A DNA stretch of 64,000 nucleotides from CAVXDY01 sp963760715 (GCA_963760715.1 CAVXDY010000007.1:1-64000); one strand, 5' to 3'; shown: positions 52,881-63,752, counted from the first letter of the stretch. A program made the numbers and translations. The notes: a model not told the origin generated them from the sequence alone.

Positions 52881-55406
52881 ATGCCCGACGGATTGCCCTC
52901 CACGACCGAACGTAATGCCGCGATCGCGCCCGGCGAGGCACTCGCGCGCGCGCTCACCGACCCGTCGGCCGCGTGGCCGGACGTGGTTCTGCGCGACCAC
53001 CAGATCGAGGCGCTCGACGAGCTGGCGGGCCGCCTCGCCCACGGCGTCACCCGCACCTGGGTGGACGCCCCGACCGGCTCGGGCAAGACGATCATGTTCC
53101 TCGCCCTGGCCCAGGCGCTCGGCGGCAGCACCCTGGTGCTGGTGCCCCGGCGCAACCTCGCCGACCAGACGGCCGCCGCGCTCGCGCGGCACTTCCCGTC
53201 GATCCCCACCCATCCGGAGGGGCCCGAGTCGGCCGGGCGCCCCGGCGTGAGCATCTGCACCTACCAGGCGGCGCTGCGGCATCAGGAGCGGATGGACTGG
53301 GACTCGGTCACCCTCCTGATCTGCGACGAGGCGCACGCCACCCTGGGCGCGCAGACGCGGCGCCTGCTGGACCGGGCGACCAACGCGGTCGCCGTGGGCT
53401 TCACCGCCACGGGCGCGACCACCACCGGGCACGTGGAGCAGGTCTTCGGCCCGGTCGCGGCCACCCTCGACCGCCTCTCCGCGATCGAGCGCGGCATCCT
53501 CTGCCCGCTGCGCTCGCTGCGCGTCGAGCGGGCGGTGGACCTCTCCGACGTGGCCAAGGTGCGCGGCGACTTCGACCAGGCCAGCCTGGGGCGCGCCCTC
53601 GACCGGGCCCTGTGGCACCGGGCCTGCGCCGAGGTGTGGGTCGAGCACTTCCAGCCCCTGTCGATGGCGGGCGTGGCCTACACCGCCACCGTCGCCCAGG
53701 CCCACGCGCTCGCCGACGAGATGACCGAGCGGGGGGTGCGCGCCGCCGCCGTCTCGGGCCAGACCCCCGCCCGTGAGCTGCAGCGGGTGCTGTTCGACTT
53801 CGGCTCCGAGCGCATCGACGTGCTCTGCAACGCCGACCTCCTCACCGAGGGCTGGGACGAGACCCGCGCCTCGGTGGTGATGCACCTCGCGCCCACCACC
53901 TCCGAACGCGTCTTCGTGCAGCGCCTGGGACGCGTGATGCGCCCCGCGCCCGGCAAGGAGGCCGTCTCCGTGGAGTTCCTCCCGGTGGGCGACCCGATGG
54001 GCGTCCAGACCAGCCACGAGGTCTTCGGGCTCGGCTGGTACAAGCCGCTCGGTCGCGTCGCGGGCCCGCCCGAGAGCGGCGAGCGCAGCAAGCTGGCGAA
54101 GGCCGCCGCGCTCCTGTCCGAGCGCGAGGGCGAGTCGGCCAAGCTGGTCAACCCGGCCGCCGCGCCGGGGCTCATCGCCGCGGGGCTGGCCGACGGCGGG
54201 TGGCGCAAGGCGGATCCGTCGCTGCTGCCGGACACGCTCATGGAGGAGTGGGTCGAGGCCGCCGCCGCGGACGTGACCGTGGACGAGCTGCTGGACCGCA
54301 TCGCCGGCGGCGTGGACCCCCTGGCCGCGGTCCCGTGGTGGGCCCTCACCGGGCTCGTGGCCCGGCGCCTGCACGACGGCGCCGACCAACCCCTCTGGCG
54401 GACGTGGGCCACGGCCCTGCTGGTGCAGCCCGACCTGCGCCGCGCCCTGCCCGACAGCGTGCCGCGCCAGGTGCTCGACCGGGTGCGGATGACCTCGCGC
54501 GAGCGGCTGCGGGCCCTGTGGTGGCACGCCGACCAGTCGGGCCACTGGGAGCGGTTGGCGACGCTGGAGCAGCTCGGGCGCTCGGGCGACCGCCGCCGGC
54601 GCTGGTCGGCCCTGGACGAGGCCTCTTCCTGGGCCCCGAGCTGGGCCTGGGACGTGTCCCGCGGGCTCGCCGACGGCACCCGGCCCGGGCGCAACCAGGA
54701 GGTCGCCCGGATCGCCGCCTGGGAGGCGCATCACCTGATCTCGAACGGCGGCGAGCTGGCGCTCATCGGGCTGTGGCTGCGGGCGGCCGGAGAGCCCCCG
54801 CCCGAGCCGATCCCCCCGCCCGAGGACGGCGATCCCGCGCTGCGGCTGGGTCAGGCCGCCCGCCTGGTCGTGATGCTCGGCCCCGGCGACGTCCCCGCCC
54901 GCAGCGAGCACCTGCGCCTGGCGGGCCGCGCGGCGGCGACGGCCGGGGGGTGGGCCCAGCTGCGCGGGCTCCTCGACGCGATCGACTTCTCGAGCGCGGA
55001 CGCGCGCCGGGCGCTGCGGGCCGCGGTGGGCGCGATGCAGCCGAAGGCCCTGTTGTCCCGGCGGGCCTGGAACGCGCTGCGGGCCCGCTTCCCGCGGCTG
55101 CCGGAGCCCGAGGTGGTGGGCGTGGGAGAGCAGCGCCGCCGGGCGGCCGGCGAGGATGGCACCACGGCCCGTCCCCGCCGCCGCCGGCGCCGGCGCCTGC
55201 GCACCGCGGGGCCCGAGGGCGCTCCCGCGGCGAGCGCCGAGGCGCCCCAGCGCCGCGCCGAGGACCGGCGCGACGGCGAGACGCCCGCGCCGGCCGCCGA
55301 GGGAGCCGTTCCGGCCCGCCGCCGCCGGCGGCGGCGCCGGCGCTCGCGCTCCGGCAACGGGGCGGAGGGCGCGTCGCCCGCACCCCCCGAGGCTCCGGAG
55401 GCGTGA
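52881..55406 (+). CDS. DEAD/DEAH-box helicase superfamily II with Arg-rich tail and uncharacterised C-terminal region
   Basis: An 841-residue helicase. The N-terminal RecA-like domains (about 20-400) carry Q-like HQIEALDEL, Walker A DAPTGSGKT, DEAH box ICDEAHATLG, motif III GFTATG, and motif VI VFVQRLGRVMR, resembling UvrB/RecQ-like and prokaryotic DEAD helicases. A roughly 330-residue helical region of unknown fold follows, then two Arg blocks (PRRRRRRRLR and a longer one near the C-terminus), which suggest nucleic-acid contacts. A small coiled-coil protein is coupled downstream. Substrate DNA or RNA cannot be decided. The 212-base upstream gap shows no clear motif. Confidence 0.85.
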   Translation: MPDGLPSTTERNAAIAPGEALARALTDPSAAWPDVVLRDHQIEALDELAGRLAHGVTRTWVDAPTGSGKTIMFLALAQALGGSTLVLVPRRNLADQTAAALARHFPSIPTHPEGPESAGRPGVSICTYQAALRHQERMDWDSVTLLICDEAHATLGAQTRRLLDRATNAVAVGFTATGATTTGHVEQVFGPVAATLDRLSAIERGILCPLRSLRVERAVDLSDVAKVRGDFDQASLGRALDRALWHRACAEVWVEHFQPLSMAGVAYTATVAQAHALADEMTERGVRAAAVSGQTPARELQRVLFDFGSERIDVLCNADLLTEGWDETRASVVMHLAPTTSERVFVQRLGRVMRPAPGKEAVSVEFLPVGDPMGVQTSHEVFGLGWYKPLGRVAGPPESGERSKLAKAAALLSEREGESAKLVNPAAAPGLIAAGLADGGWRKADPSLLPDTLMEEWVEAAAADVTVDELLDRIAGGVDPLAAVPWWALTGLVARRLHDGADQPLWRTWATALLVQPDLRRALPDSVPRQVLDRVRMTSRERLRALWWHADQSGHWERLATLEQLGRSGDRRRRWSALDEASSWAPSWAWDVSRGLADGTRPGRNQEVARIAAWEAHHLISNGGELALIGLWLRAAGEPPPEPIPPPEDGDPALRLGQAARLVVMLGPGDVPARSEHLRLAGRAAATAGGWAQLRGLLDAIDFSSADARRALRAAVGAMQPKALLSRRAWNALRARFPRLPEPEVVGVGEQRRRAAGEDGTTARPRRRRRRRLRTAGPEGAPAASAEAPQRRAEDRRDGETPAPAAEGAVPARRRRRRRRRSRSGNGAEGASPAPPEAPEA

Positions 55407-55657
55407 GCGTCCTCGGCGATGATCGATCGCAGGTCGTCGCCGATCAGCTCTGGGGGCTGGTTCGCACCCTCGCCGCCCGTACGGCGGCGCTGGAGGAGGC
55501 CTCGGCCGCCGGGGAGCTGGACGAGGACGGACGCGCGCGCCTGGACCGCCTGCGCGTGAAGTGCGCGCGCGCGGCGGCGCGCGCCGGCCTGGCCGACGAG
55601 CTGAGCGACCGGGTCGCCGAGGTGCGCTCCCGTCGTTCCCGCGTTGACCGGACGTGA
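55403..55657 (+). CDS. Small coiled-coil protein coupled to the helicase
   Basis: An 84-residue protein, all helical and charged (EEASAAGELDEDGRARLDRLRVK). The GTG at 55403 overlaps the helicase stop (GTGA), so it is likely translated with it. It could be a regulatory partner of the helicase. No family recognised. Confidence 0.6.
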   Translation: MSVLGDDRSQVVADQLWGLVRTLAARTAALEEASAAGELDEDGRARLDRLRVKCARAAARAGLADELSDRVAEVRSRRSRVDRT

Positions 55658-55799
55658 TCGAGGCGGGGAGGCCCGCCGGAAGGCGGTCCGGGCGCGCACG
55701 ATGGCCCCGCTCACGAGGGCCATCGTTCGCTCCCTCACCCCCTCGATCCTTAAGAGTCAGCTAACGCCCGCCCGGCGGATGCGCGATACAACCTCTGTC

Positions 55800-56740
55800 G
55801 TGAGCGCCGACCTGCCGCCCCTCGATCCGCGTGCCCGCACCGAGGAGCTCCCCCCGCTGGGCCCGCGCCCGGAGCGCGGGCCGGGGCTTCCGCCGCTGAG
55901 CCCCGCGCCGCCCGCCGCCGCGCTGCCGCCCCTGGCGGGCTCGGGCGCGCCGCCGCGGGCTCCCGAGCCCCCGGCCGCGCCGGGACGCCCGCGCGGCCCG
56001 CGCGGACCCCGCGGGACGGGCCGGCTGGTCGCCCTCGGGGTCGCCCTCCTCGCGGCGGGCGCCGTGGGGGGCGTCTCGGCGAGCCTGATCACCGGCGGCG
56101 ACTCCCCGCCGGCCGCGGCGGACGTGGCCGCGACAACCTCGTCGCCCCAGTCGTCCATCACGAGCTTCAACCAGGACGACCTGTCGAACGCGGTGTCCCG
56201 CGTCTCCCCGACCGTGGTGCAGGTGCAGACCGACGTGGGGAGCCAGGGCAGCGGGGTCATCCTCGCCCCCTCCGGCCTGATCGTGACCAACCAGCACGTC
56301 GTCCGCGGCGCCACCTCCGTGACGATCCTGACGGCCGACGAGCACCGCGTGGCCGCCGACATCGTGAAGGCCGACGACCGCCAGGACCTCGCGATCCTGC
56401 GTCCGCAGACCCCGGTGGGCCGCGGGGCCGAGCTGGCCGAGGAGCCCGACGGCGGCCTGCGCCTGGGCGAGAAGGTGTTCGCCATCGGAAGCCCCTTCGG
56501 CCTCCAGGGCACCGTCACGGCCGGCGTCGTGAGCACCATCGGCCGCACCAACGACCAGGGCATCCCGATGATCCAGATCGACGCGCCCATCAACCCCGGC
56601 AACTCCGGGGGCGGCCTCTTCGACCTGCGCGGGCGGCTGGTGGGCATCCCGTCCTCCATCCTCGCCCCGATCCCCGGCAACGTGGGCATCGGCTTCGCCA
56701 TCCCGGCGAGCCGCGTGGCCGCGATGGTGAGCGACATCCC

Positions 56741-56744
<4 letters not shown>
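55800..56744 (+). CDS. HtrA/DegP-like serine protease without PDZ domain
   Basis: Membrane-anchored trypsin-like protease of about 314 residues. A Pro-rich cytoplasmic head (1-75) is followed by a membrane span (about 78-98) and protease domain (about 125-310) with the triad His in TNQHVV, Asp in DRQDLAIL and Ser in NPGNSGGGL. The usual PDZ domain is absent: the chain ends at the protease fold. GTG at 55800 used; an upstream ATG at 55779 would add seven residues. A GATACA -10-like box (55787-55792) lies close by, so the mRNA may be leaderless. The MoxR gene overlaps its stop. Confidence 0.88.
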
Positions 56745-57788
<1,044 letters not shown>

Positions 57789-57808
<20 letters not shown>

Positions 57809-58719
57809 CCGCCGGCCCTCGCCCGAGGCGCTGCTGCGGCGGGTCGAGCTGCGCATCGCCCGGCGGCTCGACGGGCTGCTGCAGGGCGAGCGGCGCGGGC
57901 GCCGGCCGGGGCCGGGCGGCGAGCCCAGCCTCACCCGGGCGTACGAGGACGGCGACGACGTGCGCTGGGTCGACTGGCCGCTGAGCGCCCGCGTGGGCGA
58001 GCCGATGGTGCGCGTGCCCGAGATCGAGCCCGTGCTGACGGCCTGGGCCCTCGTTCGACTGCTCGCCCTCGATGGCCTACGGCAGCGAGGTGCGCACCAA
58101 GCTCGAGCTCGCCCGCGAGGTGCTCGGGGGCGTGGGCGTGGTGATGCGCCGCCGCGGTGACCGGCTGGGCGTGGTGGCCACCCGCGGGGGCGACCTCGAC
58201 CTGGTGCGCCCGCCGCGCGCGGATCGCCGCGGCCTGGTCGCGGCGCTCGCGGCCGTGGACCGCCTGCCGGCCCTCGAGCCCGGGGCCCCCGGCGCGCGCA
58301 CCGACCTGACCCGCGCCATCTCATCGCTGGGCCGCATCGCGCGCCACCGCGGCGCCGTGGTGATCATCTCCGACTTCCCGCTCCAGCCGGGCCTCGAGCA
58401 CGCGCTCGGAGGCCTCAGCCGCACGCACGAGATCATCGCCATCGAGGTGCGCGACCGGCGCGAGCGCGACCTGCCGCGCGTGGGACCGGTGGAGCTGCGC
58501 GACCTCGAGACCGGCCGCCGCCGGCTGGTCGACACGGCCGATCCGCGCTTCCGCGAGCGCTTCGCCGCCGCGGTGGAGTCGGCCGACCGCACACGCGCGG
58601 CCCTGCTGGCCCGTGCCGGTGCCCGCCACGCCATCGTGAGCACCGGGGAGGACTGGCTGCTGCCGCTGGCCCGCACCCTCGACCGTCCCGTCCGCCGCCG
58701 CCGGGTCGCGTCCGCGTGA
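57789..58719 (+). CDS. DUF58 protein, frameshifted
   Basis: About 309 residues after frame correction. GTG at 57789 overlaps the MoxR gene by 20 bases. The DUF58 core GEPSLTRAYEDGDDVRWVDWPLSARVGEPMVR then LVDCSPSMAYGS is broken near 58055 by one extra base: as written it reads VRLLALDGL. The rest, DLVRPPRADRRGLVAAL and VVIISDFPLQPG (a VWA-like end), continues in frame. The one-base fix restores the family pattern. Partner of MoxR and the VWA proteins. Confidence 0.82.
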
Positions 58720-59657
58720 CCTTCCAGCAGCCGCTCTTCCTGCTCGGCCTGCTGGCGGTGCCGCTGGCGCTCGCCGCCGTGCTCTGGTGGCGCCGGCGCC
58801 GGCCGTCCGCGGGGATCCCGCACCCCGACCTCGACATCATCGAGGCCGCCTCTCCCGGGCCGCGCGCCCGCCGCCACCTTCCGCTCGCGCTGGCCCTGCT
58901 GGCCCTCGCCGGGCTCGCCTTCTCGCTCTCCCGCCCCGAGGTCATGCGCGCGGTCCCGCGGGAGCGCGCCACGATCGTGCTGGCCGTGGACGTCTCGGGC
59001 TCGATGGCCGCCGACGACGTGGCGCCCTATCGCCTGCGCGCCGCCCAGGACGCCGCCCTGACCTTCGCCGACGAGGTGCCGCGCCAGTTCCAGGTGGGCC
59101 TGGTGAGCTTCTCGGGGCAGGCGAACCTGCTCGTGGCCCCCACCACCGACCGGGCGGCCCTGCGGCGGGCCATCGACGGGCTGACGCCCGACGGCGCGAC
59201 CGCCATCGGCGAGGCGGTCCTCACCTCGCTCGACGCGATCCGCACCGCGCAGAACGCCGGCGGCGAGGGCCGGCCGCTCGAGTCGGCGCGCATCGTGGTG
59301 CTCTCCGACGGGGCGACGACGGTGGGCATCGCTCCGCAGCAGGCCGCCGTTGACGCCAAGCGGGCGGGGGTCCCGATCTACACGGTCGCCCTCGGCACCG
59401 CCGACGGGGTCCTCCCCAACGGGCAGCCCGTGCCCCCCGACCAGCAGGAGCTGAAGGAGATCGCCGACATCACCGGGGGCTCCGCCTACAAGAGCGAGGA
59501 CGCCGAGTCGGTGCGCCAGGTGTACCAGCGCCTGGGGTCCTTCATCGGCACCGAGCGCGTGCGCTCCGAGGTGACCGCCTGGCCCGCCGGCATCGCGGCC
59601 GCGCTGCTGGTCCTGGCCGGCGTGGCGGCGTGGCGGATGGGGCCGCGGCTGTCATGA
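58716..59657 (+). CDS. VWA-domain membrane protein, BatA-like
   Basis: A 313-residue BatA-type protein. Two N-terminal membrane segments (about 5-25 and 48-66) and a last one near 290-310 flank a VWA domain with the MIDAS motif DVSGSMAAD, further ligands TPDGATAIGE, and LSDGATTVG. A GTG start overlaps DUF58. Binds divalent metal and likely substrate at the membrane, together with BatB. Confidence 0.92.
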   Translation: MTFQQPLFLLGLLAVPLALAAVLWWRRRRPSAGIPHPDLDIIEAASPGPRARRHLPLALALLALAGLAFSLSRPEVMRAVPRERATIVLAVDVSGSMAADDVAPYRLRAAQDAALTFADEVPRQFQVGLVSFSGQANLLVAPTTDRAALRRAIDGLTPDGATAIGEAVLTSLDAIRTAQNAGGEGRPLESARIVVLSDGATTVGIAPQQAAVDAKRAGVPIYTVALGTADGVLPNGQPVPPDQQELKEIADITGGSAYKSEDAESVRQVYQRLGSFIGTERVRSEVTAWPAGIAAALLVLAGVAAWRMGPRLS

Positions 59658-60634
59658 CCTTCCAGTCGCCGATGTGGCTGTGGGCCCTCCTCCTGCTCCC
59701 GCTCCTCGCCGCGGGGCTCCTGGCCTGGCGTCGGTCCTCCCGCCGGGCGGCCGCCGAGTGGTCCGACGCGCGGGTGATGAGCGTGCAGCCCTCGCGCCGC
59801 ACCCGCACGCTGCGCGCCTCCGCCGCCGTCATGGCGCTCCTGGCGGCGACCGCCGCCGTGGTCGCGATGGCGCGGCCCTCGATGGACGCGACGGAGCAGC
59901 AGAAGCACAGCACGGTGATGATCACGCTCGACGAGTCGAAGTCGATGCTCGCCACCGACCTCCAGCCCAACCGCCTCGCCGCCGCGGTGGACGCCGCCCG
60001 CCGACTGGTGGCCGACGCGCCCTCGGGCACCGCCTTCGGGCTCGTGACCTTCGCGGACCGGGCCTCGGTGGTGCTCGCGCCGACGACCGACCGCACGAAG
60101 ATCGGGACGGCCCTCGACCGGCTGGGCGAGACCCGCGAGGGCACGGCGCTGGGCGAGGCCGTGTCCGTCGCGCTCGGCGCCCTCTCGAGCTCCGGCGCGA
60201 TCGCGGACCAGCCGCCCGCCGACCCCTCCGACTCGCCGGGCCGGGTGCTGGTGCTGACCGACGGCGCCAACTCCATCCGGCGCGCGACGAGCCCCGACGC
60301 GGCGGCCGAGCAGGCGTCCGCGGCCGGCGTCCCCGTCTACACCATCCTGCTCGGGAACGACCCCGGCCGGCCCGATCAGCCGCTCCCCGCGGAGACGCTG
60401 TCGTCCATGGCCACCCGCACGGGCGGGATCTTCGCCCAGAGCACCACCTCGGCCGACCTCCAGGCGGTGTTCGCCGACATCGGCTCGATCGTGACCCCGA
60501 CGCCGGTGCTCCGCGAGCTGACGGTGTGGGTGGCGGGGCTCGCGCTGGTCCTCCTGGCGCTGGCGGCCGCCCTGGGGGCGCTGTCGCGGCCCCGCCGCCG
60601 CGACGCGCCGGCGCGCGCCGCGCCCGCCCGGTAG
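59654..60634 (+). CDS. VWA-domain membrane protein, BatB-like
   Basis: A 326-residue paralogue of the preceding protein. Membrane segments near 7-25, 55-73 and 285-305; VWA domain with MIDAS DESKSMLA (DxSxS kept), EGTALGEAV and LTDGANSI. ATGA overlap with BatA. Two VWA proteins in a row is the normal Bat layout in this cluster. Confidence 0.92.
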   Translation: MTFQSPMWLWALLLLPLLAAGLLAWRRSSRRAAAEWSDARVMSVQPSRRTRTLRASAAVMALLAATAAVVAMARPSMDATEQQKHSTVMITLDESKSMLATDLQPNRLAAAVDAARRLVADAPSGTAFGLVTFADRASVVLAPTTDRTKIGTALDRLGETREGTALGEAVSVALGALSSSGAIADQPPADPSDSPGRVLVLTDGANSIRRATSPDAAAEQASAAGVPVYTILLGNDPGRPDQPLPAETLSSMATRTGGIFAQSTTSADLQAVFADIGSIVTPTPVLRELTVWVAGLALVLLALAAALGALSRPRRRDAPARAAPAR

Positions 60635-60666
60635 GGGTCGCCGCGCCCCGGGTCCTGGCCCTCGCC

Positions 60667-61428
60667 GTGGCCGCGGCGGTCCTCGCCCTGGCGGCCGGGA
60701 CGGCCGCCGCGGCGGAGCGGCTCCCCGACCTGGAGCAGGAGGTCCCGCGCGACCTGGGGGTGCGGGCCGTTCGCGGCGACGCCGGGGTCGTGTACGTCCT
60801 GGGCTTCCGCTCTGCGGTGCGCAACGTCGGCGACGGCCCGCTGATCGTGCGCGGCGCGCGGCCGAGCCGCGCCGAGCCGGTGATGGAGGCCCGCCAGGTG
60901 GTGCGCCTGACCGGCGGCGGGTCGGTCGAGTACCCGGGGGCGGGCCGCCTGCGGTACGTGACCTCGCCGGACCACTCGCACTGGCACCTCTCGCCGTTCC
61001 AGCGCTACCGCCTCGTGCGCGAGGGCGACCGCGCGGTGGTGGCGCGCGATCGCAAGAGCGGCTTCTGCCTGGGCGACCGCTACGTGGCCGACGCCTCACT
61101 TCCCGCCGCCCCGGCCCGCGAGGTGTTCCGCAGCTCCTGCGGTCTCGGCGCCCCGCGGCTCCTGGGCGTGACCGAGGGGATCTCCGTCGGGTTCGGCGAC
61201 GACTACGCCGCCTACCTGGAGGGACAGAGCCTGCGCCTCACCGGCCTGCCCCCCGGCCGCTACTCGCTGGTGCACCGCGTGAACGAGAGCGGCCTGCTGC
61301 GCGAGAGCCGGGTCTCCAACAACGCGGCCTCGGTGCTGCTGGCCCTGTCGTGGCGGGCCGGCCGGCCGCGCGTGACGGTGCTCCGGCGCTGTCCGGGGCG
61401 ACAGACTTGCGAGCCGCTCCGAACCTGA
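60667..61428 (+). CDS. Lysyl-oxidase-like secreted protein
   Basis: About 253 residues. A hydrophobic lead (VAAAVLALAAGTAAAAE) is followed by a domain with SPDHSHWHLSPFQRYRL, close to the copper-binding HxHxH of lysyl oxidases, then SGFCLGDRYV and SCGLGAPRLLGV. Active-site Tyr/Lys for the LTQ cofactor cannot be placed. Start is uncertain: GTG at 60667 leaves a short signal peptide lacking its basic end, while earlier codons (RPVGVAAPRVLALA) would give a better one but no ATG/GTG/TTG is there. It lies downstream of the BatB gene and may be co-transcribed. Confidence 0.75.
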   Translation: MAAAVLALAAGTAAAAERLPDLEQEVPRDLGVRAVRGDAGVVYVLGFRSAVRNVGDGPLIVRGARPSRAEPVMEARQVVRLTGGGSVEYPGAGRLRYVTSPDHSHWHLSPFQRYRLVREGDRAVVARDRKSGFCLGDRYVADASLPAAPAREVFRSSCGLGAPRLLGVTEGISVGFGDDYAAYLEGQSLRLTGLPPGRYSLVHRVNESGLLRESRVSNNAASVLLALSWRAGRPRVTVLRRCPGRQTCEPLRT

Positions 61429-61432
61429 AACC

Positions 61433-61454
61433 CCATCTGCAACGTTGCAGGTGG
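61433..61454. promoter_or_regulatory. Near-perfect palindrome, candidate operator
   Basis: CTGCAACGTTGCAG at 61437-61450 is a perfect 14-base palindrome, flanked by CCA and TGG to give a 22-base near-palindrome. It is in the 143-base gap before the SdrD/DUF11 gene, upstream of its start by 118 bases. It could be an operator or a hairpin. The remainder of the gap holds no other visible motif. Confidence 0.45.
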
Positions 61455-61571
61455 AGGTTATGGCAGCTTTGAGTGCCCCGGCGGCCTTCACGCGGCGGCC
61501 TCGGCGCTTCAATCTGCGCGGCGTGGAATGAAAAGCGCATGGCGGCGCGCGGCGACGGGAAGGTTCGGCAC

Positions 61572-62993
61572 ATGAGACGCAAGGCTCGAGGCGGGATGTT
61601 GCGGGCGGGACTCCTCGCGACCCTTGTGTTGCTGGCGATCCCCGCGGTCGCGTCGGCCGTCGGCATCAGCCTCAACCGCGCGCCGGCGCCGCCCCAGGCC
61701 ATCCAGCGCGGCGCCGGGACGGAGCAGGTCGAGTTCGCGATCACCTACGAGTCGATCGCGGACCGCGTCGTCGCGACGGTATTGGACCCGAGCGGGCTGA
61801 TCGCGCAGCAGCAGGCCCAGAACGTGGCCGGCCAGCCGAGTCCCGCGATCGGGAAGCTCCAGTTCTCCCCGACCGTGGGCGCACCCGTCGGCCGGTACCG
61901 GGCGACGGTCGATTTCTACTCGCTTCCCCCCCCCGCCTCGATCGAGGCCTCGGCGCTCGTGGTCTTCGACGTCGCCGACAGCCTCGGGACGCTCCAGCTC
62001 GTGAAGTTCGAGGACGTCAACGGCGACGGGGTGCGGCAGGCGGGTGAGCCGGGCGTGCCCGGCTGGGTCTTCCGTCTCACGAACCCGCAGGGAAACCCCA
62101 GCGTCGCCGTGACCGGAAGCGACGGCACCGTCACCATCCCCAGCGTCCCCGCCGGCCCCTGGCAGGTGGCCGAGGTCGTCGACCCGATGTGGGCGCCGAT
62201 CACGCCGGCGACGGGGACCGTCACGGTTCCGACCGGCGGCACCGGCACCTTCACCGCCGGCAACGTGCGGCCCGCCCCGATCAGCGGCGTGGTCTACATC
62301 GACACCAACGGCAACGGCATCCGCGACGCCGGCGAGGTCGGGCGCCCCGGCGTGCGCCTGGACCTGGGCGGCACGCGCCCCGGCGGCATCACCGTCGCGG
62401 CGCAGGACACGCGCTCCGGCAGCGACGGCAGCTACAGCTTCCCCAACCTCCTGCCCGGCACCTACACGGTGGGGATGCAGGTCCCCGGCGGCCTCACCGC
62501 CACCACGCCGCGCACGATCGGCGGCATCAAGATCACCTCGGGCCAGGGGAGCCCGAACAACAACTTCGGCCTGAACAGCGGGGGCGCGGGCATCGCGGGC
62601 GTCCCGCGGCCGGACATCCGCATCAACAAGTCCGGCCCGGCCACGGCCGAGCGCGGATCGACGTTCACCTACTCCATCGCCGTCCGCAACCGCAGCAAGT
62701 TCACCGCGCACAACGTCGAGGTGACCGACCTGCTGCCGGTGTCGCTCACGCTGGTGAGCGTCCCCAGGGGCGCGACGATCCGCAACGGAGTCATCACCTG
62801 GCGCATCGGCGACATGGCGCCGGGAGCCCTGCGCGTCCTGCACGTGCCGGTGCGGGTGAGCCCGACCGCCACGGGGACGATCCGCAACACGGCCACCGTG
62901 ACCGCCGACGGCCTGCCGCCCAAGCGTGATTCCACCACCACGCGCGTGCTGGGCCCGAAGCCGATCGTGCGGGCCGGAGGCGTGACGGGTTGA
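61572..62993 (+). CDS. Exported surface protein with SdrD-B and DUF11 domains
   Basis: A 473-residue protein. Signal peptide (about 9-30), a beta-sandwich (about 33-135), two SdrD-B-type domains beginning FEDVNGDGVRQAGEPGV and YIDTNGNGIRDAGEVGR (EF-hand-like Ca-binding loops), and a DUF11 domain (about 355-460: INKSGPATAERGSTFTYSI, ATDLLP-like NVEVTDLLPVSLTLV). Typical of cell-surface proteins; no cell-wall sorting motif is seen. ATG 61572 is used; further upstream starts are open but non-coding in look. L,D-transpeptidase follows. Confidence 0.85.
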   Translation: MRRKARGGMLRAGLLATLVLLAIPAVASAVGISLNRAPAPPQAIQRGAGTEQVEFAITYESIADRVVATVLDPSGLIAQQQAQNVAGQPSPAIGKLQFSPTVGAPVGRYRATVDFYSLPPPASIEASALVVFDVADSLGTLQLVKFEDVNGDGVRQAGEPGVPGWVFRLTNPQGNPSVAVTGSDGTVTIPSVPAGPWQVAEVVDPMWAPITPATGTVTVPTGGTGTFTAGNVRPAPISGVVYIDTNGNGIRDAGEVGRPGVRLDLGGTRPGGITVAAQDTRSGSDGSYSFPNLLPGTYTVGMQVPGGLTATTPRTIGGIKITSGQGSPNNNFGLNSGGAGIAGVPRPDIRINKSGPATAERGSTFTYSIAVRNRSKFTAHNVEVTDLLPVSLTLVSVPRGATIRNGVITWRIGDMAPGALRVLHVPVRVSPTATGTIRNTATVTADGLPPKRDSTTTRVLGPKPIVRAGGVTG

Positions 62994-63733
62994 TGGGTCG
63001 GCGTTCGAGGCCGGTGACCCTCTGGGTCGCCGGCGCGGCCGCCGCGTGCGCGATCGCCGCGGGCACCGCCACGGCGGCGAGCCCCGTGGTGCCGGTGGCG
63101 AGCCGTCCCACCACCACCGAGGCCTGGACCGCGCGCGTGCTCCTCCCGGTGCACACCCGGTCGGCGCCGAAGGACAGCGCCAAGCAGACCGGCAAGCTCT
63201 CCGCGCAGGCGCCCTACAACGGCGGTCCCCAGGTGCTGCTGGTCCTGAACGCGAGCAGGGACTCCCGCGGACGGGTCTGGTACCGGGTGCGGCTGCCCAG
63301 CCGCCCGAACGACGCCGCGGGATGGATCCCGGCGGAGGCCGTCCAGGTGAAGCGCACGCCCTACCGGATCACGGTGAGCCTGGGCGCGCGCCGCGCCGAG
63401 CTGCTGCGCAAGGGCAAGGTCATCGACCGCTGGACCGTCGCCGTGGGGACGTCGGTCAACCCCACCCCGACCGGCCGGTTCGCGATCAGCGAGATCGTCA
63501 AGCAGACCAGGCCGAACGGCTTCTTCGGGCCCTACATCCTCACCCTCACGGCGCACTCGCTGCACCTGTCGGACTTCGACGGCGGCGACGGGCGGGTGGC
63601 GCTGCACGGCACGAGCCTGCCCAACCTGCTCGGCCAGGCGGTCAGCCACGGCTGCGTGCGGTTCCCGAACTCCGCGGCCATCACGCTCGCCAGGACCGTC
63701 CCCCCGGGGACGCCGGTGGACGTCCTCTCCTAG
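62993..63733 (+). CDS. L,D-transpeptidase (YkuD domain), second copy
   Basis: A 246-residue wall-linking enzyme: signal peptide (about 8-30), an SH3-like region (WYRVRLPSRPNDAAGWIP), and YkuD domain with ALHGTSLPN and SHGCVRF (Cys about 221). ATG 62993 overlaps the DUF11 gene stop (TGATG), so the two are co-translated and the enzyme may attach or mature the surface protein. The first copy is at 10190. Confidence 0.92.
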   Translation: MGRRSRPVTLWVAGAAAACAIAAGTATAASPVVPVASRPTTTEAWTARVLLPVHTRSAPKDSAKQTGKLSAQAPYNGGPQVLLVLNASRDSRGRVWYRVRLPSRPNDAAGWIPAEAVQVKRTPYRITVSLGARRAELLRKGKVIDRWTVAVGTSVNPTPTGRFAISEIVKQTRPNGFFGPYILTLTAHSLHLSDFDGGDGRVALHGTSLPNLLGQAVSHGCVRFPNSAAITLARTVPPGTPVDVLS

Positions 63734-63752
63734 CCCCGGGGCCGGGTCCGCT

